64,000 nucleotides of DNA from Leifsonia soli (GTDB taxonomy: Bacteria > Actinomycetota > Actinomycetes > Actinomycetales > Microbacteriaceae), in the NCBI RefSeq assembly GCF_013408745.1, contig NZ_JACCBJ010000001.1, positions 3,348,001-3,412,000 of the forward strand, read 5' to 3'. The translations under genes were made by a program, and so were the position numbers. A model generated the notes under the pieces. That model worked only from the letters and a program-made list of their open reading frames with translations. It was not told the origin of the DNA and searched no databases. Below, in pieces: positions 8,435 to 17,723 of the stretch (positions are counted from its first letter, which is position 1; every line of letters begins with the position of its first letter).

Positions 8435-9765
8435 GCGGCATGCACATCGCGTACGACCTGTCCTTCACGCACACCGAGGGCCGCTGGGCTCAGCCGGGTT
8501 CGTGGGTCGGGCGGCAGTTCCCCGACGTCCGCATGTACCTCGAGGTGGCCAGGACCGCCGAGCGGGCGGGCGTGGACATGCTGTTCTTCGGCGACGGCTC
8601 CGGCATCCCGAGCACCTGGCGGGGGAGCATCGACCCGGCGGTGGAGTGGGGCATCCAGTGGCCGCGCCAGGACATGTCGCCGGTCATCGCCGCGATGTCG
8701 ACGGTGACGGAGAGCATCGGATTCGGGCTCACCTACTCCTCGACGTTCATGCACCCCTTCTACGTCGCCCGGCTGCTCAACTCGCTCGACCACGTGACCG
8801 GCGGCCGGATCGCGTTCAATGTCGTGGCCTCCAGCCGCGGGGCGGACGCCGCGAACTACGGCTACGCCGAGCTGATCGACCACGACCTGCGCTACGAGCG
8901 GATGGAGGAGTTCATCGGCGTCTGCCGGGCCCTGTGGGACTCGGTGGCCCCGGACGCGATCGTGCGCGACCCGGCGACCGGCCGGTTCGCCGACCCGTCG
9001 AAGGTGCACCCGATCGACCACGACGGCCGGTTCTTCACCGTCAAGGGCCCGCTCGCCTCCGTGCCGAGCCCGCAGGTGCATCCCGTCATCGTGCAGGCCG
9101 GAAACTCGCCGCGCGGCATCGCCGGCTCCGCGGCGTTCGCCGACCTCGTCTTCGGGTTCGGCGGAAGCCTCGCCGGTCAGCAGCGGCACCGCCGCATGCT
9201 CGACGAGGCGCTCACCGCGGAGGGGCGGGATCCCGAGCACGTCGGCATCCTGTGGGCGACGCAGGCGATCGTCGGCCGCACCGCGGCGGAGGCGTCGGCA
9301 CGGCGGGATGCGGTGCTCGGCTTCTGGACGGACGAGGCCGTCGGCACGATGCTCTCGCACAACGCCGGCTACGACTTCTCCACGCTGCCCGCGTCGTTCC
9401 GGCTGGGCGAGCTCCGGGACGAGATCGTCGCGGCCCAGGCCAGCCCGGCCGGTTTCGTCGGGTCGCTCGTCGCCGAGTTCGGCGAGGACTACACGATCGG
9501 CAGGCAGGAGTTCTTCGAGCACGGTTTCGAGGCGGCCACCGGCCTCGACCACACCGTCGTCGGCGACGCCGCCACGGTGGCCGACGCCCTCGAGGAGAAC
9601 TTCGCACAGACCGGGTCGCGCGGCGGATACATGCTCTCGAGCCCGCTGTCGATGCCGTCCGGGCTCGCCGACCTGAGCGAGCTGCTCGTCCCCGAGCTCC
9701 GGCGGCGGGGAGCCCTGGCCCCTCGTTACCCCGGCTCGACGCTCCGCGAGAACCTGGCGGTCTGA
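8431..9765 (+). CDS. FMN-dependent monooxygenase, NtaA/SnaA/DszA family
   Basis: A 444-residue class C flavin monooxygenase with a TIM-barrel fold, using reduced FMN from a partner reductase. Family blocks are clear: [62 protein letters not shown] and [13 protein letters not shown], ending with [18 protein letters not shown]. Relatives attack nitrilotriacetate, dibenzothiophene sulfone, long alkanes and, in RcaE of Microbacterium, riboflavin. The sequence alone does not give the substrate. The GTG start overlaps the upstream stop (GTGA); an ATG at 8440 is the alternative. It sits directly before a transporter carrying a riboflavin kinase domain. Confidence 0.9.
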   Translation: MSGMHIAYDLSFTHTEGRWAQPGSWVGRQFPDVRMYLEVARTAERAGVDMLFFGDGSGIPSTWRGSIDPAVEWGIQWPRQDMSPVIAAMSTVTESIGFGLTYSSTFMHPFYVARLLNSLDHVTGGRIAFNVVASSRGADAANYGYAELIDHDLRYERMEEFIGVCRALWDSVAPDAIVRDPATGRFADPSKVHPIDHDGRFFTVKGPLASVPSPQVHPVIVQAGNSPRGIAGSAAFADLVFGFGGSLAGQQRHRRMLDEALTAEGRDPEHVGILWATQAIVGRTAAEASARRDAVLGFWTDEAVGTMLSHNAGYDFSTLPASFRLGELRDEIVAAQASPAGFVGSLVAEFGEDYTIGRQEFFEHGFEAATGLDHTVVGDAATVADALEENFAQTGSRGGYMLSSPLSMPSGLADLSELLVPELRRRGALAPRYPGSTLRENLAV

Positions 9766-9766
9766 G

Positions 9767-11548
9767 ATGCCTGGCGCTGTGCGGCGATCGACGCGGGACT
9801 GGCTCGCCCTGGCCAGCCTCTGCCTCGGCTTCTTCATGCTGCTGCTGGACAGCACCATCACCTCCGTCGCGCTCCCTGCGCTGATCGCGGGTCTCGGCAC
9901 CACCGCGACCCTGGCGATCTGGGTCAACAGCGGCTACCTGATCGCGTACGCGGTTCCTCTGCTGATCGCGGGGCGGCTCGGCGACCGGTTCGGCCGCCGG
10001 CGGATCTACCTGGTCGGACTCGCCGCGTTCACGATCGGATCGGTCCTCTGCGCCCTGTCGCAGGACATCGGTTCGCTGATCGGCTGGCGCGTCGCCCAGG
10101 GTGTCGGCGCCGCGCTGATGACGCCCCAGTGCCTCACGATCATCCGGACGCTGTTCGCTCCGCCGCGGCTAGCCGTCGCGCTCGGGATCTGGGGCGCGGT
10201 CGGGGGCGCCGCCACCGTCGCCGGGCCCATCCTCGGCGGCCTGCTGGTGGGGGCGGCGGGGTGGCCGTCGATCTTCGCCGTAAACCTTCCGATCGGCGTT
10301 GTCACCGCGGTGGCCGTGCTCGTGTGGGTGCCGGCGTCGGAGCGGCAGCCCGCGCGCATCCCGCTCTGGGCGATGGCGGCGAACGCGCTCGGTGTCGCCG
10401 CGCTGGTCGTGGGGATCCAGGGCACCGACGCGGCGTCCGGCTCCGTCTCCGGCGTCCCCCGCTGGCTGCTGGTGGCGCTGGGGGCCGCACTCGTCACGGG
10501 TGTGGTGGTCCTCCAGCGCCGCTCGGGCGACCGCGCGCTGCTGCCGGTGTCGCTGTTCCGCAGCCACGGCTTCGTCACCGCGTCCTGGGGCGCCACCGCG
10601 GCGGCCTTCTGCGTCGGCTCCGCGCCCATCCCTCTGATGCTGGCCCTGCAGGAGGACCGCGGGCTGGATGTGGTGACCGCGTCGATCATCCTGGTCCCGA
10701 TGGGCCTCGTCTGCCTGCTCGCGGCGCCCGTCTCGGCCCGGCTGAACAACACCGTCGGGCTGCGCGTCGTCGCGGTGATCGGCGGTGCGGCGCTCGTGCT
10801 CTCCATCGGAGGAACGGCCGTGCTCGTCTGGCTGGAAGCGCCGCTGTGGGCGATCGCCGGGGTGTTCGCCCTGTTCGGGATCGCGAACTCGTTCCTGTGG
10901 TCGCCGTTCTCCATCGCGACGGTGAGCTCGGTCGAGCGGTCGTCGATCGGCGCCGCCTCCGGCGCATTCAACTCCATGAAGCAGCTCGGCGCCGTGCTCG
11001 GCAGCGCCGCGACCGCGGTCGTCCTGGCGTGGACGGGCAACGCCGTCGCGCTGGCCGTGCTCGCGCTCGTCGGTGTGCTGAGCATCGTCGCTGCCTCCCT
11101 CCTGCGCGTCACGCCGGGAGGCGTCGAGGGCGAGGGGGAGAGCCGTGGCGTTCTGGTCGGCACCGTCGTGGGCGGCGCGGGCGCCGGGCTCGCCCTCGGA
11201 TTCCCGACGGCGAACCTCGACCTGGAGGAGCCCGGCCGCACGCCGGCCGACGGTGTCTACGTCGGCGGCTTCCGCGCCGAATCGTGGAGCGAGCCGCTGC
11301 CGGCGCTGATCTCGGTGGGGACGAACGATACCTTCCCGGGGCGAGCGCACACCGTCGAGGTGCACGTCCTCGACTTCGCCGGCGACCTGTACGGCAGCCG
11401 GGCCGAGGTCACGGCCGACCGGCTCCTCCGGGCGCAGCGGGCGTTCGCGAGCCGCGACGACCTGGTCGAGGCCATGCGGGAGGACGAGCGGGAGGCGCGC
11501 TCCCTGCTCACCGCCGCCCGGCATCCACACGAAAGGAAGGTCCCGTGA
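9767..11548 (+). CDS. MFS transporter fused to a C-terminal riboflavin kinase
   Basis: A 593-residue fusion. Residues 1 to ~455 form a 14-helix DHA2-type MFS transporter: motif A as [17 protein letters not shown] and the antiporter-like [16 protein letters not shown]. Residues ~460-580 are a complete riboflavin kinase domain as in the C-terminal half of Rib[10 protein letters not shown] with the nucleotide-binding [23 protein letters not shown] and the catalytic-Glu block [10 protein letters not shown] with GDLYGS. No FAD synthetase domain is present. The kinase would make FMN, the cofactor needed by both monooxygenases upstream; coupling to transport could trap incoming riboflavin as FMN. 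Only one base separates it from the previous stop, so it belongs to the operon. Which direction the MFS part transports is unknown. Confidence 0.9.
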   Translation: MPGAVRRSTRDWLALASLCLGFFMLLLDSTITSVALPALIAGLGTTATLAIWVNSGYLIAYAVPLLIAGRLGDRFGRRRIYLVGLAAFTIGSVLCALSQDIGSLIGWRVAQGVGAALMTPQCLTIIRTLFAPPRLAVALGIWGAVGGAATVAGPILGGLLVGAAGWPSIFAVNLPIGVVTAVAVLVWVPASERQPARIPLWAMAANALGVAALVVGIQGTDAASGSVSGVPRWLLVALGAALVTGVVVLQRRSGDRALLPVSLFRSHGFVTASWGATAAAFCVGSAPIPLMLALQEDRGLDVVTASIILVPMGLVCLLAAPVSARLNNTVGLRVVAVIGGAALVLSIGGTAVLVWLEAPLWAIAGVFALFGIANSFLWSPFSIATVSSVERSSIGAASGAFNSMKQLGAVLGSAATAVVLAWTGNAVALAVLALVGVLSIVAASLLRVTPGGVEGEGESRGVLVGTVVGGAGAGLALGFPTANLDLEEPGRTPADGVYVGGFRAESWSEPLPALISVGTNDTFPGRAHTVEVHVLDFAGDLYGSRAEVTADRLLRAQRAFASRDDLVEAMREDEREARSLLTAARHPHERKVP

Positions 11549-12051
11549 TGTTCACAGCCGCCGTCATCGTCGGAAACCCCAAGCCGCAGTCGCGCACCCG
11601 GGACGCCGCCGAGCGCCTGGCCTCCGCTCTCGGCGCCACCTCAACGACGATCGAGGTGTCCGAGCTCGGCGCCGGTCTCCTGGGCTTCGGCGACCCGCTC
11701 GTCGCGGACGCCGTCGCCCGGGTGCAGGATGCCGACCTGGTCATCGCCGCGTCCCCCACCTTCAAGGGCACCTATTCGGGTCTGCTCAAGCTCTTCCTCG
11801 ACCAGTTCGCAACCGCCACGGGCCTGGCCGGCCGCGTCGCCGTCCCGCTGATGCTGGGCGCGGGCCCGGCGCATGCGCTCGCCCCCGAGCTCAGCCTCAA
11901 GCCCGTGCTGGTCGAGCTCGGCGCGATCTGCCCGGCCCAGGGGCTCTACCAGCTGGACAAGCGCTACGCCGAGGAGGGCGCACTCGACACCTGGCTCGGC
12001 GCCTGGGCTCCTGCGATCCACGCGTCTCTCCGGGAGGACGGTTCACGATGA
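11548..12051 (+). CDS. NAD(P)H-dependent FMN reductase
   Basis: A 167-residue flavodoxin-fold reductase like SsuE/MsuE. The N-terminal VGNPKPQSRTRDAAERLA is the FMN phosphate-binding loop, SPTFKGTYSGLLKLFLDQF the family core, and VPLMLGAGPAHALAPELSLKPVL the third conserved block. It would give reduced FMN to the upstream monooxygenases. A good AAGGAAGG site lies before the ATG, which overlaps the previous stop by one base. The last four bases overlap the next gene. Confidence 0.9.
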   Translation: MFTAAVIVGNPKPQSRTRDAAERLASALGATSTTIEVSELGAGLLGFGDPLVADAVARVQDADLVIAASPTFKGTYSGLLKLFLDQFATATGLAGRVAVPLMLGAGPAHALAPELSLKPVLVELGAICPAQGLYQLDKRYAEEGALDTWLGAWAPAIHASLREDGSR

Positions 12052-12560
12052 CGCTGACCTACGACTTCACCTCCGACCCGGAGGAGATGCGCGCAGCCTT
12101 CGCCGGCTTCCCCTCCGGCGTCGCCGCGCTCGCCGCGATGATCGGGGAGGAGCCGGTCGTGATGATCGCATCCTCCTTCTCGGTGGGCGTCTCCTACGAT
12201 CCGCCGATGGTCTCCTTCGCGGCGCGGCGCAGCTCGACGACCTGGCCGGACCTGGCGGCCGCGCCGACGATCGGGGTGTCCATCCTGGGCGAGGACCACG
12301 CGGGCAAGACCAGACAGCTGGCCTCCCGCGACAAGCAGAACCGCCTCCGCGGCGTCCGCAAGGCCGAACTCCCGTCCGGCGCCGTCTTCCTCGAAGGTTC
12401 GCCCACCTGGCTGGAGTGCGTCGTCGAACACTGCTACCCGGCGGGCGACCACGACATCATCGTGCTGCGCGTGCTCTCGATGATGAGCGACGAGCTGCCC
12501 GCCCCGATCGTGTGGCACCAGCGGAAGGTGAAGGTGCTGTCGGAGCGCGATCAGCCGTAG
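12048..12560 (+). CDS. Flavin reductase domain protein, RutF/HpaC-like
   Basis: A 170-residue protein of the FMN-binding split-barrel flavin reductase family. Visible blocks are AAFAGFPSGVAALAA, MIASSFSVGVSYDPPMVSFAARRSSTTW, ILGEDHAGKTRQLAS and the C-terminal HDIIVLRVLSM. Such proteins give reduced flavin to two-component monooxygenases, as RutF does for RutA. It overlaps the FMN reductase by four bases (ATGA) and is the last gene of the operon; the next gene runs the other way. Two different reductases in one operon match two different monooxygenases. Confidence 0.9.
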   Translation: MTLTYDFTSDPEEMRAAFAGFPSGVAALAAMIGEEPVVMIASSFSVGVSYDPPMVSFAARRSSTTWPDLAAAPTIGVSILGEDHAGKTRQLASRDKQNRLRGVRKAELPSGAVFLEGSPTWLECVVEHCYPAGDHDIIVLRVLSMMSDELPAPIVWHQRKVKVLSERDQP

Positions 12561-12578
12561 AGCACTCCGGGGCCGGCG

Positions 12579-13022
12579 TCAGGTCCGCTTGCGGCTCTCA
12601 ATGTCGTCCGCGAGCCGCTGCACCTGGGTGGGGTCTGCGTCCTGGGCGAGGGCGACGTAGTGGTCCATGACGGCGGGCCGATAGCGCACCGGGAACACCT
12701 GTCCCGGCGCCAGGCGGGTGAGAGCGGTGATCGTGAGGCTTTCGTCCGCGATGCCGCGGAACGCGATCCCGCCGGCCGTCTCCACATCGAACATCAGGAC
12801 GACCCGCGGCCTGCCCTCGCCGCCGACCTCCCGCCAATCGACCAGAGTGCCGAGCGCAAGCACGCCGGCGCGGAGTTCCGCCGTGCGCTTCCGTGCAGCA
12901 CCGCTCAGATACGGGTTCGGGGCGATGCCCGGGAAGTCGGGCCCGACCCCGAGCGACTCCCGGCTCAGATCAGGCCTGAGCTGAGCCACCACATCGGCGA
13001 GCGTCCTCTTCGAACCGAACAT
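12579..13022 (-). CDS. Hypothetical protein
   Basis: A 147-residue soluble protein. The ATG at 13022 is chosen because GAGGGGGC lies directly upstream; an open extension reaches 13040. The first ~60 residues are polar with Pro/Gly, then a beta-rich part follows (LVDWREVGGEGRPRVVLMFD, ITALTRLAPGQVFPVRYRP, VMDHYVALAQDADP). The second half, in which a computed value feeds a strand ending in a Pro-rich turn, resembles small barrel proteins near DUF3592-type sequences, but this is only an impression. It converges on the end of the flavin operon and shares no obvious role with it. Confidence 0.65.
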   Translation of the reverse strand: MFGSKRTLADVVAQLRPDLSRESLGVGPDFPGIAPNPYLSGAARKRTAELRAGVLALGTLVDWREVGGEGRPRVVLMFDVETAGGIAFRGIADESLTITALTRLAPGQVFPVRYRPAVMDHYVALAQDADPTQVQRLADDIESRKRT

Positions 13023-13096
13023 CCTGCCCCCTCGTCGCACCGATCTCGCTCTTCCGGCGATTGTATGCGACGGCCGTCCACGGAATCATTGACAAT

Positions 13097-13261
13097 ATGA
13101 GGGCGCACAGCCTCGCGAAGTTCGTCTTCCGCTCCATGCCGGACGAGATCGTCTCGGGCGGCCTGCGCGAGGACGCTTCGAGCGTGGAGCGGATCGCCTA
13201 TGCGGCGCTTGCAGGCGACGGACGGTGGTCGGAGGCGACGGGCGTCCTGCGCGCGTCCTGA
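13097..13261 (+). CDS. Possible small protein, unrecognised
   Basis: A 54-residue frame in an otherwise empty 320-base gap. The translation (MRAHSLAKFVFRSMPDEIVS...) is plausible, with a helical and mildly acidic character, but there is no clear ribosome site or leaderless hexamer at the right distance. It may be a small conserved protein, a gene fragment or chance. Confidence 0.25.
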   Translation: MRAHSLAKFVFRSMPDEIVSGGLREDASSVERIAYAALAGDGRWSEATGVLRAS

Positions 13262-13344
13262 TCGAGACCGAGGACGGACTCCCCGAACGCGGCGTCACGC
13301 TCCGGGCCGGGGGGAGACGAACGCGACGGTATGCAAACGGACGC

Positions 13345-13668
13345 TCATAGGGCAGAGGTTCCCACGCATTCGTCGCCGTTGCCGTCCCGCGCGATCAGTC
13401 CGTGGCCGGAGTTGGCGGATTCGGCCAGGCGGCGCACCCAGTCCCGATCGATGGCGACCGGGCCCGCATCCACGAACCGGAAACGCAGAGGGATGGTCGG
13501 ATCCAGCCAGATGGTGCTCCGGCCGCCGCCGTTGGCACTCGACTCCCGCCACGACAGCGCGAACGACTCCTTGCGCTGGAGTTTGGAGATGATCACGACT
13601 TCGAGGTGGGCCAGGACCACGTCGTCGAAGGAGACCCGGGCCGAGCCGTCGTACGCCAGGTATCCCAT
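13345..13668 (-). CDS. DUF7882-type small protein
   Basis: A 107-residue protein starting MGYLAYDGSARVSFDDVVL. The start at 13668 has an AGGAGGTG site seven bases upstream and gives the N-terminus typical of this small family, which is frequent in Microbacteriaceae (MGYLxYxG, then F-D-D-x-x-L-A-H-L and KxxESFALSW). The middle and end are conserved strands (GRSTIWLDPTIPLRFRF, GPVAIDRDWVRRLAESAN). Function is unknown. The family name is from memory of the signature, and its presence is one reason for placing the window in Microbacteriaceae. Confidence 0.8.
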   Translation of the reverse strand: MGYLAYDGSARVSFDDVVLAHLEVVIISKLQRKESFALSWRESSANGGGRSTIWLDPTIPLRFRFVDAGPVAIDRDWVRRLAESANSGHGLIARDGNGDECVGTSAL

Positions 13669-13790
13669 CGTGCACACCTCCTGCGCTCACCGTACCGGCC
13701 GGGGCCCGTGGCTCTGCCTTCCGAGTGGGCCCGTTGTGGGCGACGCGAACAGACGTCCCCCCGGGCTGGACGAAATCACTCTGAATCGAA

Positions 13791-13806
13791 TACTCTGTTC
13801 AAAGTA
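13791..13806 (+). promoter_or_regulatory. PadR-type operator TACT-N8-AGTA
   Basis: TACT and AGTA separated by eight bases, 22 bases before the padR-like start codon. Two short inverted arms with an 8-base spacer are the usual geometry of PadR-family sites, so autoregulation is likely. Confidence 0.5.
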
Positions 13807-13827
13807 GTCGGCCGACGAGGAGGCATC

Positions 13828-14502
13828 ATGGCGAAGCGTGCGGTATCCAACCCGCTGGCGCTGGCCGTCCTGGCCTGCCTGTGGGAGCGGCCGATGTACC
13901 CGTACGAGATGACCACGACCATGAAGGAGCGCGGCAAGGAGGACAGCATCCGGCTGAACTTCGGCTCCCTCTACGCCGTCATCAAGTCGCTCGAGAAGCA
14001 CGGCTTCATCGAAGTGGCGCAGACCGAGCGCGAGGGCAACCGCCCCGAGCGCGTCGTCTACGCGATCACTCCGGCCGGGCGGCAAGAGGCGGAGGAGTGG
14101 CTGCGGGAGCTCGTCGAGATCCCGGTCAAGGAGTACCCCGCCATCGAGACCGGCCTCTCGCTTCTGCCCATGCTGCCGCCCGACGTCGCGGCCGACCTGC
14201 TCGAACGCCGGCGTGACCGGATCGACGCGGACATCGCCGGACGCCGGATTCTGCTGGCCGAGGCGAGCGGGCTGCCGGAGCTCTTCATGGTCGAGTTCCA
14301 CTACCGGATGGCCGTGCTCCAGGCGGAGCGGACGTTCGTGGCCGACCTGGGGGCGCGCATCCGCGACCGGTCGATCGGCGGCTACGACTGGTGGGAGCAG
14401 CTGCATGTGCTGCTCGGCCAGGGGATCGGCATGGAGGAGCTGCGCGAACGCATCGCCGCCGGCGCCTTCGGGGAGGAGGCGGCCGACCTGTTCCTGTCGT
14501 AA
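13828..14502 (+). CDS. PadR-family transcriptional regulator
   Basis: A 224-residue repressor. The N-terminal winged helix (ALAVLACLWERPMYPYEM, LNFGSLYAVIKSLEKHGFIE, then RVVYAITPAGRQEAEEWL) is the PadR signature; a C-terminal helical dimerisation part of the Vir/AphA-like type follows to residue 224. An ACGAGGAGGC ribosome site lies upstream and a TACT-N8-AGTA palindrome overlaps the promoter area. It is followed by a terminator and then a two-gene ABC exporter, a pairing commonly seen for PadR regulators that respond to the compounds exported. The inducer is unknown. Confidence 0.9.
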   Translation: MAKRAVSNPLALAVLACLWERPMYPYEMTTTMKERGKEDSIRLNFGSLYAVIKSLEKHGFIEVAQTEREGNRPERVVYAITPAGRQEAEEWLRELVEIPVKEYPAIETGLSLLPMLPPDVAADLLERRRDRIDADIAGRRILLAEASGLPELFMVEFHYRMAVLQAERTFVADLGARIRDRSIGGYDWWEQLHVLLGQGIGMEELRERIAAGAFGEEAADLFLS

Positions 14503-14520
14503 GGCCTCGAGCCACAAGAC

Positions 14521-14552
14521 GATGGCCGGAGAGCGGCAACTCTCCGGCCATC
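14521..14552 (+). terminator. Hairpin terminator after the PadR gene
   Basis: A perfect 13-bp inverted repeat (GATGGCCGGAGAG and its complement) with a six-base loop, 18 bases after the stop. There is no T run, which is usual in GC-rich actinobacteria. It separates the regulator from the exporter genes. Confidence 0.7.
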
Positions 14553-14656
14553 CACACCTTCAGTCGTTCCGTGAGGAACCTGCGTCAACAGTCACCGAGG
14601 GCTGTCTTCAAGGATATCCCCGTCGGTGGCTGCCTACCTGAAAGAGAGAAGCCACC

Positions 14657-15666
<1,010 letters not shown>

Positions 15667-15670
<4 letters not shown>

Positions 15671-16491
15671 CCACGACAGCCTTTCCCGCATCCCGTCCCC
15701 AGCGGCGGAACGGCCCGACGTTCCTGACGCACACCCTGCTGCTGACCGGCAGACAGCTGCGCGCCGCCTGGCGCATGCCCGCCTTCCTCGTGATGAACCT
15801 GGTGCAGCCGGTGATCTGGCTGCTGCTGTTCGGGCAGCTGTTCAAATCGGTGATCGACATCCCGGGCTTCGGCGTCGGCCAGAGCTATCTCGAGTACCTG
15901 ACGCCCGGCGTCGTGATGATGCTCGCGCTGTTCGGGTCCGCGTGGTCCGGGACCGTCTACATCCAGGACATGGACCGCGGCGTGATGGACCGCTTCCTCA
16001 CCTCGCCGACGAATCGTGGAGCGATGATCGTGTCGACGCTCGTGTACCAGTCGCTGCTCGCGGTCGTCCAGTCGCTGGTCGTGGTCGGCATCGCGTTCTG
16101 GGCGGGCGCCCGGTTCGAGGGCGGCATCGTCGGCATCCTGCTTCTGCTCCTGGGTGTCGTCCTGCTGACCGCGGTGTTCTGCTCGCTGTCCAACGCCGTC
16201 GCGCTGCTGGCACGCGAGCAGACGGCGCTGATCGGCATCTCGCAGCTGATCACTCTGCCGCTGATGTTCCTCAGCTCCGCGATCATGAACACGAAGCTCT
16301 CACCGGAGTGGGTGCAGAACGTCGCCGCGTACAACCCGTTCGAGTGGGCGGTGATCGTCGGTCGTCAGGCGCTGAGCGCGCATCCCGACTGGGCGACCCT
16401 GTGGGCGCACGCGGGCCTGCTCGCAGCGCTCGCGGTGATCATGGCTGCCTGGGCGACCAGCGCCTTCCGCGTCTACCAGCGCTCCGCCTGA
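15667..16491 (+). CDS. ABC-2 exporter permease, DrrB-like
   Basis: A 274-residue membrane protein with about six helices and the ABC-2 signature region (MDRGVMDRFLTSPTNRGAM, then LITLPLMFLSSAIMNT and NPFEWAVIVGRQAL). It overlaps the ATPase gene by four bases (ATGA), so the two are translated together. It would form the membrane channel of the exporter. Downstream lies a long palindromic element before a convergent gene. Confidence 0.93.
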
Positions 16492-16500
16492 CCCCCCCAC

Positions 16501-16573
16501 CCCACCGTCGAGTCCGCACAAACTGCACGTTTCTCGGCGAGAAGCGGTAAGTCTTTGCGGACTCGACGGTGGG
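16501..16573. repeat. Palindromic intergenic element, copy 1
   Basis: An 18-bp perfect outer stem (CCCACCGTCGAGTCCGCA at 16501-16518, complement at 16556-16573) encloses a weaker inner repeat with AACTGCACG and GCGGTAAGTCTTT. It lies between two convergent genes, where it could act as a two-way terminator. Read on the other strand it lines up almost end to end with copy 2 at 21438. Confidence 0.85.
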
Positions 16574-16589
16574 TGGATGCGGGGCGGGG

Positions 16590-17342
16590 TCAGAACAGGT
16601 CGGGGGAGGGGGCGCTCGCGTAGCGGATGGAGACGTCGGCGTGCCGGTCGAAGCGGTAGCCGACACCGCGGACCGTGCGCACGATGTCCTCGTAGCGGCC
16701 CAGCTTCGAGCGCAGACGGCGCACGTGGACGTCGATGGTGCGCTCGTTCGGGACCTCGTCCTCGTCGGCGCCGCTCCACAGCGAAGAGATGAGTTCCGAG
16801 CGCTCGATGGTGCGGCCCTCGCGGAGCACGAGGTACTGCAGCAGCTCGAACTCCTTGTACGTCAGGGCGACGGTCTGGTTGTCGAGCACGAGGCGCTTGC
16901 GGGAGATGTCGACGACGACGCCGGATGCTGCGCGGTCCTCGTCCTCGTCGACCGTGACCGCGTGGCGGTGCTTGGCGATGGCGGCCGGGTCCTGCAGGGC
17001 GAGGCGCACGACATCCACGTCGCGTCCACCGGCGCCGGCCGGGGCGAGGGCGACGGCCGCGTAGGTCTCGGCGGTCGGGGCGATCTCGGCGGTGAGGCGC
17101 TTGAGCGCCTCCACGATGCGACCGAGGTCCGTTCCGGCGGCGGCGGCCTTCGCCTCGTCGATGCCGACGTAGAGGACGAAGCCGCGGGCCTCGGTGCCCT
17201 CCGGCACGGCCCGGATGCGGGGAGCGGAGTCGACGGCCGGTGCGGGCGCGGCGGCGTCGGTCGGAGCCGCGGGGCGGATCGGGCTGACAGGGGAGACGGC
17301 GGAGGTGCGGGGGAAGGCGGTGTCGACGGTGGCCAGAGACAT
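16590..17342 (-). CDS. Winged-helix (OmpR-type) transcriptional regulator without receiver
   Basis: A 250-residue protein whose last ~100 residues are an OmpR/PhoB DNA-binding domain: VALTYKEFELLQYLVLREGR, SELISSLW, and the recognition part NERTIDVHVRRLRSKLG followed by VRTVRGVGYRFD. The N-terminal ~130 residues do not form a normal receiver: no phospho-acceptor Asp pattern is visible, and an Ala/Pro-rich linker leads to an alpha/beta segment (GFVLYVGIDEAKAAAAG). I chose ATG 17342 over 17375 because AAGGAC lies ten bases before it. A leaderless 34-codon Cys-ending frame with its own promoter lies upstream and probably shares the transcript. Confidence 0.85.
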   Translation of the reverse strand: MSLATVDTAFPRTSAVSPVSPIRPAAPTDAAAPAPAVDSAPRIRAVPEGTEARGFVLYVGIDEAKAAAAGTDLGRIVEALKRLTAEIAPTAETYAAVALAPAGAGGRDVDVVRLALQDPAAIAKHRHAVTVDEDEDRAASGVVVDISRKRLVLDNQTVALTYKEFELLQYLVLREGRTIERSELISSLWSGADEDEVPNERTIDVHVRRLRSKLGRYEDIVRTVRGVGYRFDRHADVSIRYASAPSPDLF

Positions 17343-17467
17343 GGGAATCGAGTCCTTAGTGATGATGTTCCGCATCCCGATGCGATGAAGCTCCGCGGGT
17401 ACGGCGGAGTGCGGGGATTCGCGGGGAGTGTCGTGTTGTGTGCCCCTAGACGGCGGGGCGGATGCGC

Positions 17468-17497
17468 GGGAGCGTGAGTGTGGCGCTCCCGGGGAGC
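17468..17497 (-). promoter_or_regulatory. Mutually exclusive GCTCCC/GGGAGC hairpins in the leader
   Basis: On the minus strand three segments follow each other: GCTCCC (17497-17492), GGGAGC (17490-17485) and GCTCCC (17473-17468). The middle one can pair with either neighbour, which is the logic of an attenuator. It lies between the Cys-ending mini-ORF and the wHTH gene. There is no T run, so a Rho-dependent or translational effect is more likely. Confidence 0.35.
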
Positions 17498-17557
17498 GTG
17501 CGCCCGGTCACGACGAGATGTCGTCGGAGGGCTGCTGCTCGGCGAAGGGTCGTCAGA

Positions 17558-17662
17558 TCAGCGACACATTCGGCAACACATGACCGAGTCGCGGCCGGCC
17601 ATCATCATGCCGGCATCCCCGAGGGCCTCGAAGGAGGTCAGGGTACGCGAGTTGTCAGTCAT
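17558..17662 (-). CDS. Leaderless 34-residue ORF ending in a Cys cluster
   Basis: A 34-codon frame, MTDNSRTLTSFEALGDAGMM at its start and VMCCRMCR at its end, with Cys at 29, 30 and 33. A strong promoter sits so close upstream that the transcript should begin at or one base before the ATG. It lies 215 bases ahead of the wHTH regulator in the same orientation. Short leaderless frames with terminal Cys codons are known in mycobacteria as cysteine-responsive attenuators; that comparison is from family knowledge, and function here is inference. It could also encode a working small Cys peptide. Confidence 0.5.
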   Translation of the reverse strand: MTDNSRTLTSFEALGDAGMMMAGRDSVMCCRMCR

Positions 17663-17669
17663 GCACGTT

Positions 17670-17699
17670 AGTAAAACCGACCATGACTCGCCGTGTCAA
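17670..17699 (-). promoter_or_regulatory. Promoter TTGACA-N18-TTTACT for the leaderless mini-ORF
   Basis: On the minus strand TTGACA (17699-17694) and TTTACT (17675-17670) are 18 bases apart, and seven bases further is the ATG at 17662. This is one of the best sigma-70-like promoters in the window and predicts a leaderless transcript. Confidence 0.65.
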
Positions 17700-17723
17700 A
17701 TCATTACGCACTATTGCGTGCGG

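Noticed and set aside
3758..12560. A plain alkanesulfonate (ssu) operon
   Set aside because: The importer type fits, but a RutA-like enzyme, a RutB-like hydrolase and a riboflavin kinase fusion are not part of ssu systems. It remains an alternative only for the importer and the DszA-like enzyme.
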